64,000 bases of DNA from Pseudomonas sp. Irchel s3f7 (GCF_900187615.1 NZ_FYDO01000024.1:1-64000), one strand, 5' to 3'; positions 46,087 through 55,308 are shown, counted from the first letter of the stretch. The notes: generated by a model not told the origin, from the sequence alone. Translations and numbers: made by a program.

Positions 46087-46296
46087 TTTTTTTGCTTTTT
46101 TCCCCACCCATTTTAAGAAAATGCTTGAGCGACGGTATGGAATAGCTGACTGCCGATCATCGCTACCGTTCGCTATGGTGCGTGAAAAGCCATTCGGAGC
46201 ATTACATGAAACGGGAAGTCTTTACGTTGCGTGACAGCAGGATTGATTACTCACCCAACTCGACACATGACGATTTGACTTATCAGCAGCTTGCCT

Positions 46297-46338
46297 TTGT
46301 CGGCGCCATGAATTCTGGCTATATTTGTCCAGAATTCA
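46297..46338 (+). promoter_or_regulatory. Promoter and operator of the toxin-antitoxin operon
   Basis: TGAATTCTGG (46309-46318) and CCAGAATTCA (46329-46338) form a perfect ten-base inverted repeat. The ten-base centre holds most of a TATATT -10 (46320-46325), with a TTGTCG -35-like sequence 17 bases earlier (46297-46302). The antitoxin ATG lies 12 bases further on. This is the expected layout for autorepression. Confidence 0.7.
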
Positions 46339-46349
46339 GGAGAGAAGCC

Positions 46350-46589
46350 ATGATCATCGTTCCGTTGGCCGAAGCTAAAAACAATCTGTCCAAACTCGTC
46401 GATGACGCTGCCGCCGGCCAAATCATCACGATCGCCAAACACGGCCGGCCACTTGCCCGACTGGTTCCCGTGGAGCGACCACGCGGACAACGAATTGGTG
46501 CGATGAAAGGCAAGCTCGTCCTTTCCGACGACTTCGATACCGCCCTGCCGGACGATTTGCTGGAGGCCTTCGAAGGGCAGCAACCATGA
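46350..46589 (+). CDS. Phd/YefM-family antitoxin
   Basis: This 79-residue protein is a type II antitoxin. Its N-terminal DNA-binding fold (MIIVPLAEAKNNLSKLVDDA... ITIAKHGRPLARLVP) matches the Phd/YefM family. The C-terminal tail (LSDDFDTALPDDLLEAFEG), rich in Asp and Glu, would wrap the toxin. I start at the ATG at 46350, preceded by AGGAGAG and a palindromic operator. The frame stays open upstream to 46182, but that part crosses the promoter and has no recognisable homology. It overlaps the toxin gene by four bases. Confidence 0.9.
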   Translation: MIIVPLAEAKNNLSKLVDDAAAGQIITIAKHGRPLARLVPVERPRGQRIGAMKGKLVLSDDFDTALPDDLLEAFEGQQP

Positions 46590-46963
46590 GGATTTTGCTC
46601 GATACCCATGTTCTACTCTGGGCACTCGCCGACGATCAGAGATTATCTGGCAAAGCCCGACAACTCATTAATAACGCCGCTGAAGTTTATGTCAGCACCG
46701 CTTCTTTCTGGGAAATGGCGATCAAGACAGGTCTGGGCAAGCTGAGCGTTGATCTGGAGGAAATCCGGCAATACTGCGTTGAAAGCGGATTCATTGAATT
46801 ACCTGTTTCAGCGGAACACGCCATTGCGGTGAAAGATCTGGAGTCACATCATCGCGACCCGTTCGACCGGCTCATTGTGGCAACCGCCATGACGGAACCG
46901 ATGAAGTTGCTCACCGCAGATCCGATATTGACCCAATACACCTCCTTGGCCATTTTGGTTTAG
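46586..46963 (+). CDS. PIN-domain toxin (VapC-like)
   Basis: The 125-residue toxin is a PIN-domain ribonuclease. It has the metal-binding acidic residues near D6 (LLDTHVLLWAL), the conserved Glu in SFWEMAIK, and Asp residues in RDPFDRLIVATA and TADPIL. Known VapC-like toxins cut tRNA or rRNA; the target here is unknown. It is co-translated with the Phd-type antitoxin. Compared with the nuo genes the codon usage is less GC-rich, consistent with a mobile pair. A terminator follows. Confidence 0.9.
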   Translation: MRILLDTHVLLWALADDQRLSGKARQLINNAAEVYVSTASFWEMAIKTGLGKLSVDLEEIRQYCVESGFIELPVSAEHAIAVKDLESHHRDPFDRLIVATAMTEPMKLLTADPILTQYTSLAILV

Positions 46964-47017
46964 CCCCTCGCCCCGATGGATTTGAGACTTGCCGATTCCG
47001 GAACTGCGTAAACATCC

Positions 47018-47045
47018 AAAACGGCACCTTCGGGTGCCGTTTTTG
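47018..47045 (+). terminator. Terminator after the toxin gene
   Basis: A perfect ACGGCACC/GGTGCCGT stem with a TTCG loop, followed by TTTT. Same core as the nuo terminator. Confidence 0.9.
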
Positions 47046-47246
47046 CGTTTGGGGGATTTGTTACCGCCCTGCCCTCTGAGTTCGCCCACTCACATGACGA
47101 AATTGTAATCCCCTCATCACCTTGGCGTTATCCACCGATTGCAACGATGTCACCCGGCGACCCGGTGGGCGGTGCCAAGCCTCCCGCCGAACAATAAAGC
47201 TCACGCCCGGGCACGCATGCTCTCTGCCGAACCCAAGGAGTGTTTG

Positions 47247-48559
47247 ATGGTTAACAGAACAAAATTGTCGATAGCCGCATTAGCGGTGCTTATCGGCTCC
47301 GGGCCGTCCATGGTCTTTGCGCAAGATGAAGCCGAGGGTTTTATCGAGGGCAGCAGCCTGACGGTGCTCAACCGCAACTTCTACTTCAATCGTGATTACC
47401 GCAAAGGCCAGTCCGCCTCAACCGGTAATGGATATTCCGAAACCTGGGCGCACGCGATTATCACAAAGTTCGAATCCGGCTATACCCAAGGTACCTTCGG
47501 GGTGGGTGTCGATGCATTTGCGATGATCGGCATGAAGCTCGATACCGGCGACGGTCGCAACGGTGGCAACGTTATGCCCGTCAATAATGAGGGGCAGGCG
47601 CAGGACGAATACACCAAGGTGGGTGGCGCCGCCAAAGTGCGCGCCTTTGATACGGAAATAAAGATCGGTGATGTGTTCCCCACCGCCCCGGTCGTCGCAT
47701 CGGGTGATTCCAGGCTGTTGCCGCAAAGCTTTCAGGGTGTCCTGGCGAGCAACAACGTATCGATGGATTGTCGATACAGAGCGGTCGCCTGCACGCGATG
47801 AGCCAACCGGATTCCAGTGATATGAACGAGAATTTCGAGACCTATTATGGCGGCCCGGTCGATTCACCCTGGATCGCCTACTTCGGTGGCGACTACGAGC
47901 TGAACAAAAACCTCAGCTTCAGCCTGTACTCCAGTCGCCTCAAGGATGCCTGGAATCAGTATTACGCAGGCACTACTTGGACTTACCCGCTTGCCAATGA
48001 TCTAGCGTTGTTCGGCGGCTTGACCTATTACAAGGCTGTCGATGAAGGCAAGCAACTGCTCGGTGAATTCGACAACAACATCTGGAGCGGCCGGGTCGGG
48101 GTAAAACTGGGCGCCCACTCCGTCGCGCTGTCGCACCAGCAAAACAATGGCAATGATGACTTCGACTATCTGCGCCTGTCCGATTCGATCTTCCTCGACA
48201 ACTCCATCCAGTACAGCGACTTCAACTCGCCCAAAGAGCGTTCCTGGATGGCGCGCTACGACCTCGACATGACCACCTATGGCACTCCGGGACTGTCGTT
48301 CATGACCCGTTACGCCCGTGGCAGCGATGCCGACTATTCCAACGCCAACTCGGTGTACATGCGCCGCGATGCCGATGGCAACCCATTGACCGATCAGAAG
48401 CGCTGGGAGCGCGACGTCGAAGTCAAATACGTCGTGCAGAGCGGCTCATTGAAAGATCTGTCGCTGCGCCTGCGTCAGGCCACTACCCGCGCCACGGCGT
48501 TCGAATCGGACCTGAATGAAGTCCGGGTGATTGTCGAGTATCCGTTGGCCGTTCTCTGA
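47247..48559 (+). pseudogene. OprD-family outer-membrane porin, frameshifted
   Basis: The intact protein would be a 437-residue OprD-type 18-strand porin for small substrates. The signal peptide (MVNRTKLSIAALAVLIGSGP... FA) and N-terminal half are in one frame up to about 47767. From 47768 (LSIQSGRLHAMSQPDSSDMN) the porin continues in another frame to 48559. A one-base deletion at GGATTG (for example GATTTG to GATTG) explains it exactly. As read, translation stops at 47801 after 184 residues. It has a good AAGGAG before the ATG at 47247. It may be a true pseudogene, a phase-variable site or a sequencing error. The substrate is unknown. Confidence 0.85.
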
Positions 48560-48624
48560 CTTCGCTGTTCATACCCATTCACCTTTAGAAGCTCCTGGCT
48601 CCTTTGGTAAGAGGTGAATCTTTT

Positions 48625-48649
48625 GGCGTCCTTCGGGGCGCCTTTTTTT
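48625..48649 (+). terminator. Terminator after the porin gene
   Basis: GGCGTCC/GGGCGCC stem with a TTCG loop and one wobble pair, followed by seven T residues. Confidence 0.88.
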
Positions 48650-48691
48650 CGCGCATTCCATTCTGAATAACACTCCTGCAAAAATTTGGTG

Positions 48692-49024
48692 TCAGGCGCC
48701 GCGCTTGCGACAGTCTCCCGCCACGCTGTACTTGATCGTATTAAGTTGCCCCCGGGAGTCCTCATAAGTCATCGCCGCCGGCACCACAGCACACGCCACC
48801 GCAGGCCGTACAACGCTCACCACTTTCACCACATCCAGTTCCATCCCGTATTCATAGTCGCGCACCACCGGTACCGGCTTGCCCCGACTGGCGGCGTACT
48901 GCTGCATGGCCTTGGTGTTGGCATCGAGCATTTTCTCGAACGTCCTGTCACCGCCACCTTCAGCCAGCGCATTCAGGGATATCGACATCACCCCTGCGAA
49001 CGCAATCAATTTGATCAATTTCAT
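48692..49024 (-). CDS. DUF2790-family exported protein
   Basis: This 110-residue protein starts with a signal peptide (MKLIKLIAFAGVMSISLNALA), then AEGGGDRTFEKMLDANTKAM, and a C-terminal DUF2790 domain (YEYGMELDVVKVVSVVRP... CAVVPAAMTYEDSRGQ). DUF2790 proteins are small periplasmic Pseudomonas proteins, many associated with metal or stress response; their function is unknown. Its mature N-terminus is nearly identical to that of the next gene upstream (49104-49304), although the rest differs. The ATG at 49024 is chosen for the signal peptide. It is 79 bases downstream of the PtrA-like gene. Confidence 0.8.
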   Translation of the reverse strand: MKLIKLIAFAGVMSISLNALAEGGGDRTFEKMLDANTKAMQQYAASRGKPVPVVRDYEYGMELDVVKVVSVVRPAVACAVVPAAMTYEDSRGQLNTIKYSVAGDCRKRGA

Positions 49025-49103
49025 ACCCTGTACCTGCAAAATCCGGCTCATTAAAAAGCCCACCATCGAGACTCAATGACGGGCTTGTTCAAGTGCGACA
49101 CGC

Positions 49104-49304
49104 TTACAAGTCTTTGCTCTTGTCGTCCTGCTTTTCATTGGAAACCACGGAATCTCGCGCCTGTTCCCTTGCGACAAATTGCTCCATCGAACGCTCATTG
49201 GCTGCCATCATTTTTTCGAACGTCCTGTCGCCGCCGCCTTCGGCCATGACCAGGGAAGACATCGCCAACGCCACAACAAAAGCACCCATCTGTACAATTT
49301 TCAT
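49104..49304 (-). CDS. Small exported PtrA-like protein
   Basis: This 66-residue protein has a signal peptide (MKIVQMGAFVVALAMSSLVMA) followed by EGGGDRTFEKMMAANERSM and a short charged tail (about 40-66, rich in Lys, Asp, Glu and Gln). The segment resembles the N-terminal domain annotated after PtrA, a small copper-inducible Pseudomonas protein, but I recall this only from memory. A promoter-region motif shared with czcC lies 73 bases upstream, suggesting metal control. It is read in the same direction as czcCBA and lies just after it. Confidence 0.75.
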   Translation of the reverse strand: MKIVQMGAFVVALAMSSLVMAEGGGDRTFEKMMAANERSMEQFVAREQARDSVVSNEKQDDKSKDL

Positions 49305-49376
49305 GTTTGATTCCTCGTTTAATTAACTAACGGGATCAAGGTAACAATCTGAACCTTTCGTGACGGTGGCGCCGAA

Positions 49377-49392
49377 ATTACATATCCGTTAT
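49377..49392 (-). promoter_or_regulatory. Candidate metal-regulator box before the PtrA-like gene
   Basis: ATTACATATCCGTTAT (+ strand) matches 15 of 16 bases of a site before czcC. Its minus-strand reading contains TAACG-N5-GTAAT, close to the CopR-type box I recall as TGACA-N5-GTAAT. It is 73 bases from the start codon. Confidence 0.55.
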
Positions 49393-49423
49393 GTGCGAGC
49401 TGTTCTTCGGATGGATACAAAAA

Positions 49424-49515
49424 CTGCAGGAACGAGACTGCTCGCGATAGCAATCTGTCAGTCGGCAATGAAGCTGGCTGATCCATCGCTATCGCGAGCA
49501 GGCTCGCTCCTACAG
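49424..49515. repeat. REP pair after czcA
   Basis: Arms CAGGAACGAGACTGCTCGCG and CGCGAGCAGGCTCGCTCCTA are inverted around about 40 bases. The left arm is more diverged. The core GAGC...GCTCGCGAT belongs to the same class as the pair at 27.7 kb. Confidence 0.82.
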
Positions 49516-49522
49516 GGGGCAC

Positions 49523-52500
49523 TTATTTGGCGAGGGTTTCCTCTTCGTCGCGACGATGGGCGAGCTGATACAGCGCAGGCAATATCAGCAGCGTCAGGAT
49601 GGTCGAAGACAAAATCCCGCCAATCACCACCGTCGCCAGCGGACGCTGCACTTCCGCCCCGGTTCCGGTGGCCAGGGCCATGGGAATGAACCCCAGGGAC
49701 GCCACCAGCGCCGTCATCAACACCGGTCGCAGTCGCGTCAGTGCGCCTTCGTTGATCGCGTCAAAGAGTGAACGCCCCTCCTCCCGCAGGTTGCGGATGA
49801 ACGCGATCATCACCAGACCGTTGAGCACCGCCACCCCCGACAACGCGATGAACCCGACGCCCGCCGAGATCGACAGCGGAATGTCTCGAAGCCACAGCGC
49901 CATGACGCCCCCCGTCAACGCGAACGGGATTCCGGTGAACACCAGAAGACCATCCTTGAGGTTGTTGAACATCATGAACAACAGACCAAACACCAGCAGC
50001 AATGCCACCGGCACCACGATCTGCAAGCGCTTGGCCGCCGACTGCAATTGCTCGAATTGCCCGCCCCAACTGGTCCAGTAACCCGCCGGAATCTGCACAT
50101 CGCGTTCAATCTTTTCACCCGCCTCTTCGACGAACGTACCGATATCCCGTCCGCGCACGTTGGCGCTGACGATCACCAGCCGTTTGCCGTTTTCGCGGCT
50201 GACTTGATTCGGCCCCAGCACCAGGTCGAGGCTGGCGACGTCTTTGAGCGCGATGAAACCGATCTGGTTGGCAGCCGCGTTGAGCGGCGCCGGCACTGGA
50301 ATCAACAGCGCCGACAGGCCGTCGATGTCCTTGCGCATGGCATCGGACAAGCGCACCACCATGTCGAAACGCCGGTCTCCCTCATACAACGTCCCCGCCT
50401 GCCGCCCACCGACCGCCACCGCGATAGTGTCTTGCACATCGCCGACGTTGAGCCCGTAACGCGCGGCCTTGTCGCGGTCGATGTTGATGGTCAGCACCGG
50501 CAACCCGGTCGTTTGCTCGACCTTCACCTCGGATGCTCCCGTCACCGCTTGCATGGCCGAGGCAATCTTCGTCGCCGTAGCATTGAGCACCGCCATGTCA
50601 TCCCCGAATACCTTGACCGCCACATCGCTGCGCACGCCGGAGATCAGTTCGTTGAAGCGCAACTGGATCGGCTGCGACAGCTCATAGTTACTGCCCGGCA
50701 GCGTCGCGGCAGCTTGTTGCAGTTCGGCCATCAGGGTTTCGCGGGATTTGCCCGGGTCCGGCCACTGGTCTTTTGGCTTGAGCATCACATAGCTGTCGGA
50801 GATGTTTGGCGGCATCGGATCAGAGGCAATTTCGGCGGTGCCGGTGCGGGCGAACACCCGCTCGACCTCCGGCACTTTTTCGAGGATCAGGGTTTCCAGA
50901 CGCTGCTGCATGTCCACCGATTGTGTGAGGCTCGTGCCAGGCACGCGCAAGGCTTGCAGGGCAAAATCGCCTTCGCTGAGGCTCGGTACAAACTCGCTGC
51001 CCATGCGGCTGGTCAGCACGCCGCTCAATACAATCACGCCCAGTGCCGCGCCCATCGCCACGGCGCGATGGGACATCACCCAGGTCAGCGCGGGCGCATA
51101 AACCTGACGTGCGCCACGCATGACCGCCCCCTCTTCTTCCTTGACCTTGCCGGTGACAAACAGCGCGATCGCGGCCGGGACAAAGGTCACCGACAGCAGC
51201 ATGGCACCGAGCAACGCGATGACCACGGTGAACGCCATCGGATGGAACATTTTCCCTTCGACGCCGCTCAAGGCGAAGATCGGCAGGTACACGACCATGA
51301 TGATCAACTGACCGAAAATCAGCGGCCGCCGCGCCTCCTTGGCCGCCGCGAACACTTCATGGAAACGCTCGGATCGCGTCAGCAATCGGCCGTGATGTTG
51401 CTGTGCATGGGCCAATCGGCGCAGGGTGTTTTCGACGATCACCACCGCGCCGTCGACGATGATGCCGAAATCGAGGGCGCCGAGGCTCATCAGGTTGGCG
51501 CTGACCTTGTTGCTGAACATCCCGGTGAAGGTGAACAGCATCGACAGCGGAATCACCATCGCGGTGATCAGCGCCGCTCGGATGTTACCCAGGAACAGGA
51601 ACAGAATCGCGATCACCAGAATCGCGCCTTCGACCAGGTTCTTCTTCACCGTGGCGATGGCTTTGTCGACCAGGTGCGTGCGGTCGTAGACCGGGACAGC
51701 GATCACGCCTTTGGGCAAGGAGCGGTTGATCTGCTCCAGCTTGCTGGCGACGGCTTGCGACACGGTGCGGCTGTTTTCGCCGATCAACATGAACACCGTG
51801 CCGAGCACCACTTCACGACCGTTTTCGGTGGCAGCGCCGGTGCGCAGTTCACGGCCAATGTCCACGGTTGCGACATTGCGGACCCGGATCGGTGTGCCAT
51901 CGACATTGGCCATGACGATGTTGGCAATGTCCTCGGTACTCGCCACTTGCCCCGGCGCACGAATCAGCAACTGCTCGCCGCTGCGCTCGATGTAACCGGC
52001 GCCGACGTTGGCGTTGTTGCGCTCCAGCGCCGTGACCAGATCCGTCAGGGTCAGCTTGTACGCCGCCAGCCGTTTCGGGTCGGGCGCGATCTGGTATTCC
52101 TTGGCGAAGCCGCCGATGGTGTTGATCTCGGCCACACCGGGGACGTTGCGCAACTGCGGCTTGATGATCCAGTCCTGAATCACGCGCAGATCAGTTGGTG
52201 TGTAAGGCGTGCCATCGTCCTTGAGCGCGCCCTCCTGTGCTTCCACCGTCCACAGGAAAATCTCGCCGAGGCCGGTGGAAATCGGTCCCATCACCGCCTC
52301 CGCACCTTCGGGCAATTGCTCCCTGGCGATCTGCAAACGCTCGTTGACCAATTGGCGGGCGAAGAACAGATCGGTGCCGTCCTTGAAAATCACCGTGACC
52401 TGCGACAGCCCCGAACGCGACAGCGAACGGGTCTGCTCCAGCGCCGGCAAACCGGCCATGGCGGTTTCAATCGGGAAGGTGATGCGTTGCTCGGTTTCCA

Positions 52501-52675
52501 GGGGCGAGAACCCGGCGGCGCCGGTATTGATCTGGACCTGGACGTTGGTGATGTCGGGCACAGCGTCGATCGGCAATTTTTGATAACTGGCGATGCCGAG
52601 GCCGGCCATGAGCAGAACGGCGAGCAGCACGATGATGCGGTGCTCAATGGCAAACTGGATCAGGCGTTCGAACAT
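49523..52675 (-). CDS. czcA: Heavy-metal RND efflux pump CzcA
   Basis: CzcA is the trimeric inner-membrane proton/metal antiporter of a tripartite efflux system. The 1050-residue protein has 12 membrane helices and two large periplasmic loops. The fourth helix reads LGALDFGIIVDGAVVIVEN, the DFG...D...E motif typical of divalent-cation (Zn, Co, Cd) pumps. CusA-type copper pumps have a different helix here. Specificity is thus probably Zn/Cd/Co, by family knowledge. It is the last gene of czcCBA. The 49-base gap from czcB suggests one transcript. Confidence 0.92.
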   Translation of the reverse strand: MFERLIQFAIEHRIIVLLAVLLMAGLGIASYQKLPIDAVPDITNVQVQINTGAAGFSPLETEQRITFPIETAMAGLPALEQTRSLSRSGLSQVTVIFKDGTDLFFARQLVNERLQIAREQLPEGAEAVMGPISTGLGEIFLWTVEAQEGALKDDGTPYTPTDLRVIQDWIIKPQLRNVPGVAEINTIGGFAKEYQIAPDPKRLAAYKLTLTDLVTALERNNANVGAGYIERSGEQLLIRAPGQVASTEDIANIVMANVDGTPIRVRNVATVDIGRELRTGAATENGREVVLGTVFMLIGENSRTVSQAVASKLEQINRSLPKGVIAVPVYDRTHLVDKAIATVKKNLVEGAILVIAILFLFLGNIRAALITAMVIPLSMLFTFTGMFSNKVSANLMSLGALDFGIIVDGAVVIVENTLRRLAHAQQHHGRLLTRSERFHEVFAAAKEARRPLIFGQLIIMVVYLPIFALSGVEGKMFHPMAFTVVIALLGAMLLSVTFVPAAIALFVTGKVKEEEGAVMRGARQVYAPALTWVMSHRAVAMGAALGVIVLSGVLTSRMGSEFVPSLSEGDFALQALRVPGTSLTQSVDMQQRLETLILEKVPEVERVFARTGTAEIASDPMPPNISDSYVMLKPKDQWPDPGKSRETLMAELQQAAATLPGSNYELSQPIQLRFNELISGVRSDVAVKVFGDDMAVLNATATKIASAMQAVTGASEVKVEQTTGLPVLTINIDRDKAARYGLNVGDVQDTIAVAVGGRQAGTLYEGDRRFDMVVRLSDAMRKDIDGLSALLIPVPAPLNAAANQIGFIALKDVASLDLVLGPNQVSRENGKRLVIVSANVRGRDIGTFVEEAGEKIERDVQIPAGYWTSWGGQFEQLQSAAKRLQIVVPVALLLVFGLLFMMFNNLKDGLLVFTGIPFALTGGVMALWLRDIPLSISAGVGFIALSGVAVLNGLVMIAFIRNLREEGRSLFDAINEGALTRLRPVLMTALVASLGFIPMALATGTGAEVQRPLATVVIGGILSSTILTLLILPALYQLAHRRDEEETLAK

Positions 52676-52724
52676 GAGAACTGTCTCGTCGAGGGGCGAA
52701 TCGGTGGGCGTTTACGGGAAGGCG

Positions 52725-53924
52725 CTAGTGAGCGTGTTCGGCCGAGGCTTTGCCCATTTCCGACTTGAGAACGAAGCTGCCGGCACCCGCGACTTGCACG
52801 CCGGCCCCCAACCCTTGGGTGACCTCCACCAAACCTGCCGCGCTTCGTCCCAGCGCCACCGTTTGCGCCTTGAAGCCGTCGTCGGTCCGCACGAATACCG
52901 TGGGTTTGTCCTCGATGGTCTGGATGGCGGTTTCCGGTACGGCGACGTTCGCCTGTCGGCTGTCGGTGGCGACCAGCGCAGTGACAAACAGGCCTGGACG
53001 CCAGGAGCCTTGCGGGTTTTCCAGGGTGACGCGAACAGTGGCGGTGCGGGTCTGTTCGCCTAAAAGACTGCCGACGTAGCTGACGGTGCCGGCAACCTCG
53101 GCGTTCAATTCCGGAGCGCTGACGGTAACGGGTTTGCCCACTTGCACCTTGCTCAGTTCCTTGGGCGAAACGCCGAAAGTCACCCAGACTCGCGACAGAT
53201 CCGAGAGCGTAAAGGCAGCGGTGGTTTCATCGACCACCTCCCCCGGTGTCAGGTGTTTTTCCACCACGACACCATCGAATGGCGCACGCAATTCGTAGCG
53301 ATTACCGCCGGTGGCAACCACGCTTCCGCTCAGTACGCTGATTTTTTGCCGGGCGTTGGTCACGGCGATTTCGGCTTCTTCCAGCGCTTGGCGCGCCTGA
53401 AGCAGGTCCTGCTCGGCTGAAATCTTGTCCTGCCACAGTTTCTTCTCGCGCTCGTAGGTGGTGCGAGCCAACACCAGGCGCCGTTGTGCCGCAGCCTGTT
53501 CGCTGCGCTGATCGGAGATCTGCTGACTGCTGATGACTGCCAACAACTGGCCTTTCTTCACGGATTGCCCGAGATTGACCGAAACCGACTCGACAACACC
53601 AGGAACGCGTGGCACCAGGTGAGCCGTGCGATCCTCATCGAAACGCACTTCGCCGGGGAACGGCAGGCCGAGGCTGATGTTCTGCGCCCGCGATTGCACC
53701 AGTTGAATGCCGGCGGCAGCGATCTGTTCGGCACTCAACGCCAGGAGCCCTTCTTCGCCTTCGGCATGTCCACCGTCAGTGGCTGCGCCGTCTTCAGCGT
53801 GATCCGCCTGTTCCGCCGCTTCATCGGCATGGGCGTCGACGACGGAATTGCCCGGCCACATCGAACCGATACCAATGCCGAACGCCATTGTCGCCAGTGC
53901 GACAACGATCAGTTTTTTATCCAT
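52725..53924 (-). CDS. czcB: RND efflux membrane-fusion protein CzcB
   Basis: CzcB links the inner-membrane pump CzcA to the outer-membrane channel CzcC. The 399-residue protein has an N-terminal membrane anchor (MDKKLIVVALATMAFGIGIG). A His/Asp/Glu-rich stretch at about 30-60 could bind metal. Then come the beta-barrel, lipoyl and alpha-hairpin domains (EQAAAQRRLVLARTTYEREKKL in the hairpin) and a C-terminal domain ending KASAEHAH. It sits between czcC and czcA, in one block. Confidence 0.9.
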   Translation of the reverse strand: MDKKLIVVALATMAFGIGIGSMWPGNSVVDAHADEAAEQADHAEDGAATDGGHAEGEEGLLALSAEQIAAAGIQLVQSRAQNISLGLPFPGEVRFDEDRTAHLVPRVPGVVESVSVNLGQSVKKGQLLAVISSQQISDQRSEQAAAQRRLVLARTTYEREKKLWQDKISAEQDLLQARQALEEAEIAVTNARQKISVLSGSVVATGGNRYELRAPFDGVVVEKHLTPGEVVDETTAAFTLSDLSRVWVTFGVSPKELSKVQVGKPVTVSAPELNAEVAGTVSYVGSLLGEQTRTATVRVTLENPQGSWRPGLFVTALVATDSRQANVAVPETAIQTIEDKPTVFVRTDDGFKAQTVALGRSAAGLVEVTQGLGAGVQVAGAGSFVLKSEMGKASAEHAH

Positions 53925-53972
53925 GCAAACTCCTCTGCGCCTATCGCCGCGCAGTAATCAAAAAGATGAAAT

Positions 53973-55235
53973 TCAAGGGCTGACGGCGAGGTCGCCGAAG
54001 ATGCGTTCGATGCGTACCCGGGCGTCTGTCGCTTCACTGACTGCCTGGATGTACTGGCTGCGGGCACTGATCAGGGTGCGCTGGGCGTCGAGCACGTCGA
54101 GAAAGCCGAACTTGCCCATTTCGAATCCGCGGGTGGCACTGTCGACCGCACTTTGTGCGGCGGGCAGAATTGTCTGGTTGAACGCTTTGACTTCGTCATT
54201 GGCGGTCTGCCATTGCTCAAGGGTGGTCTGAATTTCCGTGCGCAGGCGCAGCTCGGTGGCGTTGCGCAAATCCCGGGCCTGATCGCTGCGCCGCGCGGCC
54301 GCCAGAATGTTGCCTTGGTTGCGGTTGAACAAAGGGATCGGCATCGAAAGCCCGACCACGTTGACTCGCTCGCGGTCGGTTTCGCTGTACTGGCTACCGA
54401 CGCTCACCGTCAGATCGGGGATGCGTTGCGACCTCTCCAGCCCCAGCGATGCTTCACGCTGATCGATCTGCAATTTGGCCAGACGCAGTTCGGCGGTTTC
54501 ATTCAGACGCGCAAGCAAACGGGCCGGCGGTGGCACGTTGGGCATGCTATTTGTGACGGCTTGCACGGCGGTCGATGTCGGCAACGGTGCGCCCATCACC
54601 TGCGCCAATTGCTGATAGGCATTGGCCTGATCACGTTCTGCGCGGCTCAGCTCCAGGCGCACTTCCGAGAGCTGCACTTGCGCCCGAGTGCCTTCGACCG
54701 GCGATGATTTTCCGGCATCGATCTGCCCCTTGACCACGCGCAAACCGTTCTCGGCGAGTAGCAGCGATTGGCGGGACAGCTGCAAGCGTTGCTGCGCCGT
54801 TTGAGCGCTGTTGAACGCCAGGATCACATCGGCGCGCAGGGCATTGCGCTTGTTCTCCAATTCGATTCCGGCCGCGTCCTGTGCGCGACTCGCAACATCG
54901 ATTCGTGCGCCGCGTTTACCGCCCAGTTCAATCGGCTGGCTGAGCATCATCGTGGTCGTGCGCGAATCGCGGCGGGTGTCTTCGGCCTCCCACGACACTT
55001 CGGGGTTGGGGATCAACCCGGCCTGCTTGCGGTCACCTTCGGCGATGCCGATTTCCCACTGGGCTGCCGCGAGGTCGGGGTTACCGGCAAACGCTGTTTT
55101 CAGGGCTTGTTCCAGGGTCAGTGTCGATGCTTGCGCAAGTCCCGAACCCGCCAGCAGTAACGCGCATCCGGCGGTCACCGCCCTTACTGTTTTTTTCAGG
55201 CGTGATCGCGCCGTCAGTTCTCTTAAACCGGGCAA
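53973..55235 (-). CDS. czcC: Outer-membrane channel CzcC (TolC family)
   Basis: CzcC is the outer-membrane factor of the pump. The 420-residue protein has a signal peptide (about 1-37, VRAVTAGCALLLAGSGLAQA) and the two long coiled-coil repeats of the OEP/TolC family (LTLEQALKTAFAGNPDLAAAQ; GLERSQRIPDLTVSVGSQYS). It is the first gene of czcCBA. A shared 16-base motif lies 74 bases upstream, and the region separates it from the divergent czcRS. Confidence 0.88.
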   Translation of the reverse strand: MPGLRELTARSRLKKTVRAVTAGCALLLAGSGLAQASTLTLEQALKTAFAGNPDLAAAQWEIGIAEGDRKQAGLIPNPEVSWEAEDTRRDSRTTTMMLSQPIELGGKRGARIDVASRAQDAAGIELENKRNALRADVILAFNSAQTAQQRLQLSRQSLLLAENGLRVVKGQIDAGKSSPVEGTRAQVQLSEVRLELSRAERDQANAYQQLAQVMGAPLPTSTAVQAVTNSMPNVPPPARLLARLNETAELRLAKLQIDQREASLGLERSQRIPDLTVSVGSQYSETDRERVNVVGLSMPIPLFNRNQGNILAAARRSDQARDLRNATELRLRTEIQTTLEQWQTANDEVKAFNQTILPAAQSAVDSATRGFEMGKFGFLDVLDAQRTLISARSQYIQAVSEATDARVRIERIFGDLAVSP

Positions 55236-55308
55236 TGGAATACTTCCTTTTTAAATCAAGACTGTCGCCACGGTAGAGTTTTGAACTTATCGACAAGGTG
55301 ACTGGAAG

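Noticed and set aside
46182..46349. N-terminal extension of the antitoxin
   Set aside because: The open frame crosses the promoter/operator and shows no homology. The ATG at 46350 has the ribosome-binding sequence.
49523..52675. Copper/silver pump CusA
   Set aside because: Helix 4 has the DFG...DGAVVIVEN pattern of divalent-cation pumps and no CusF or copper motifs are nearby. Copper cross-regulation is not excluded.
50048..52768. 906-codon + strand open frame opposite czcA
   Set aside because: Rich in His, Arg and Gln with no homology. It is the antisense shadow of the RND pump gene.
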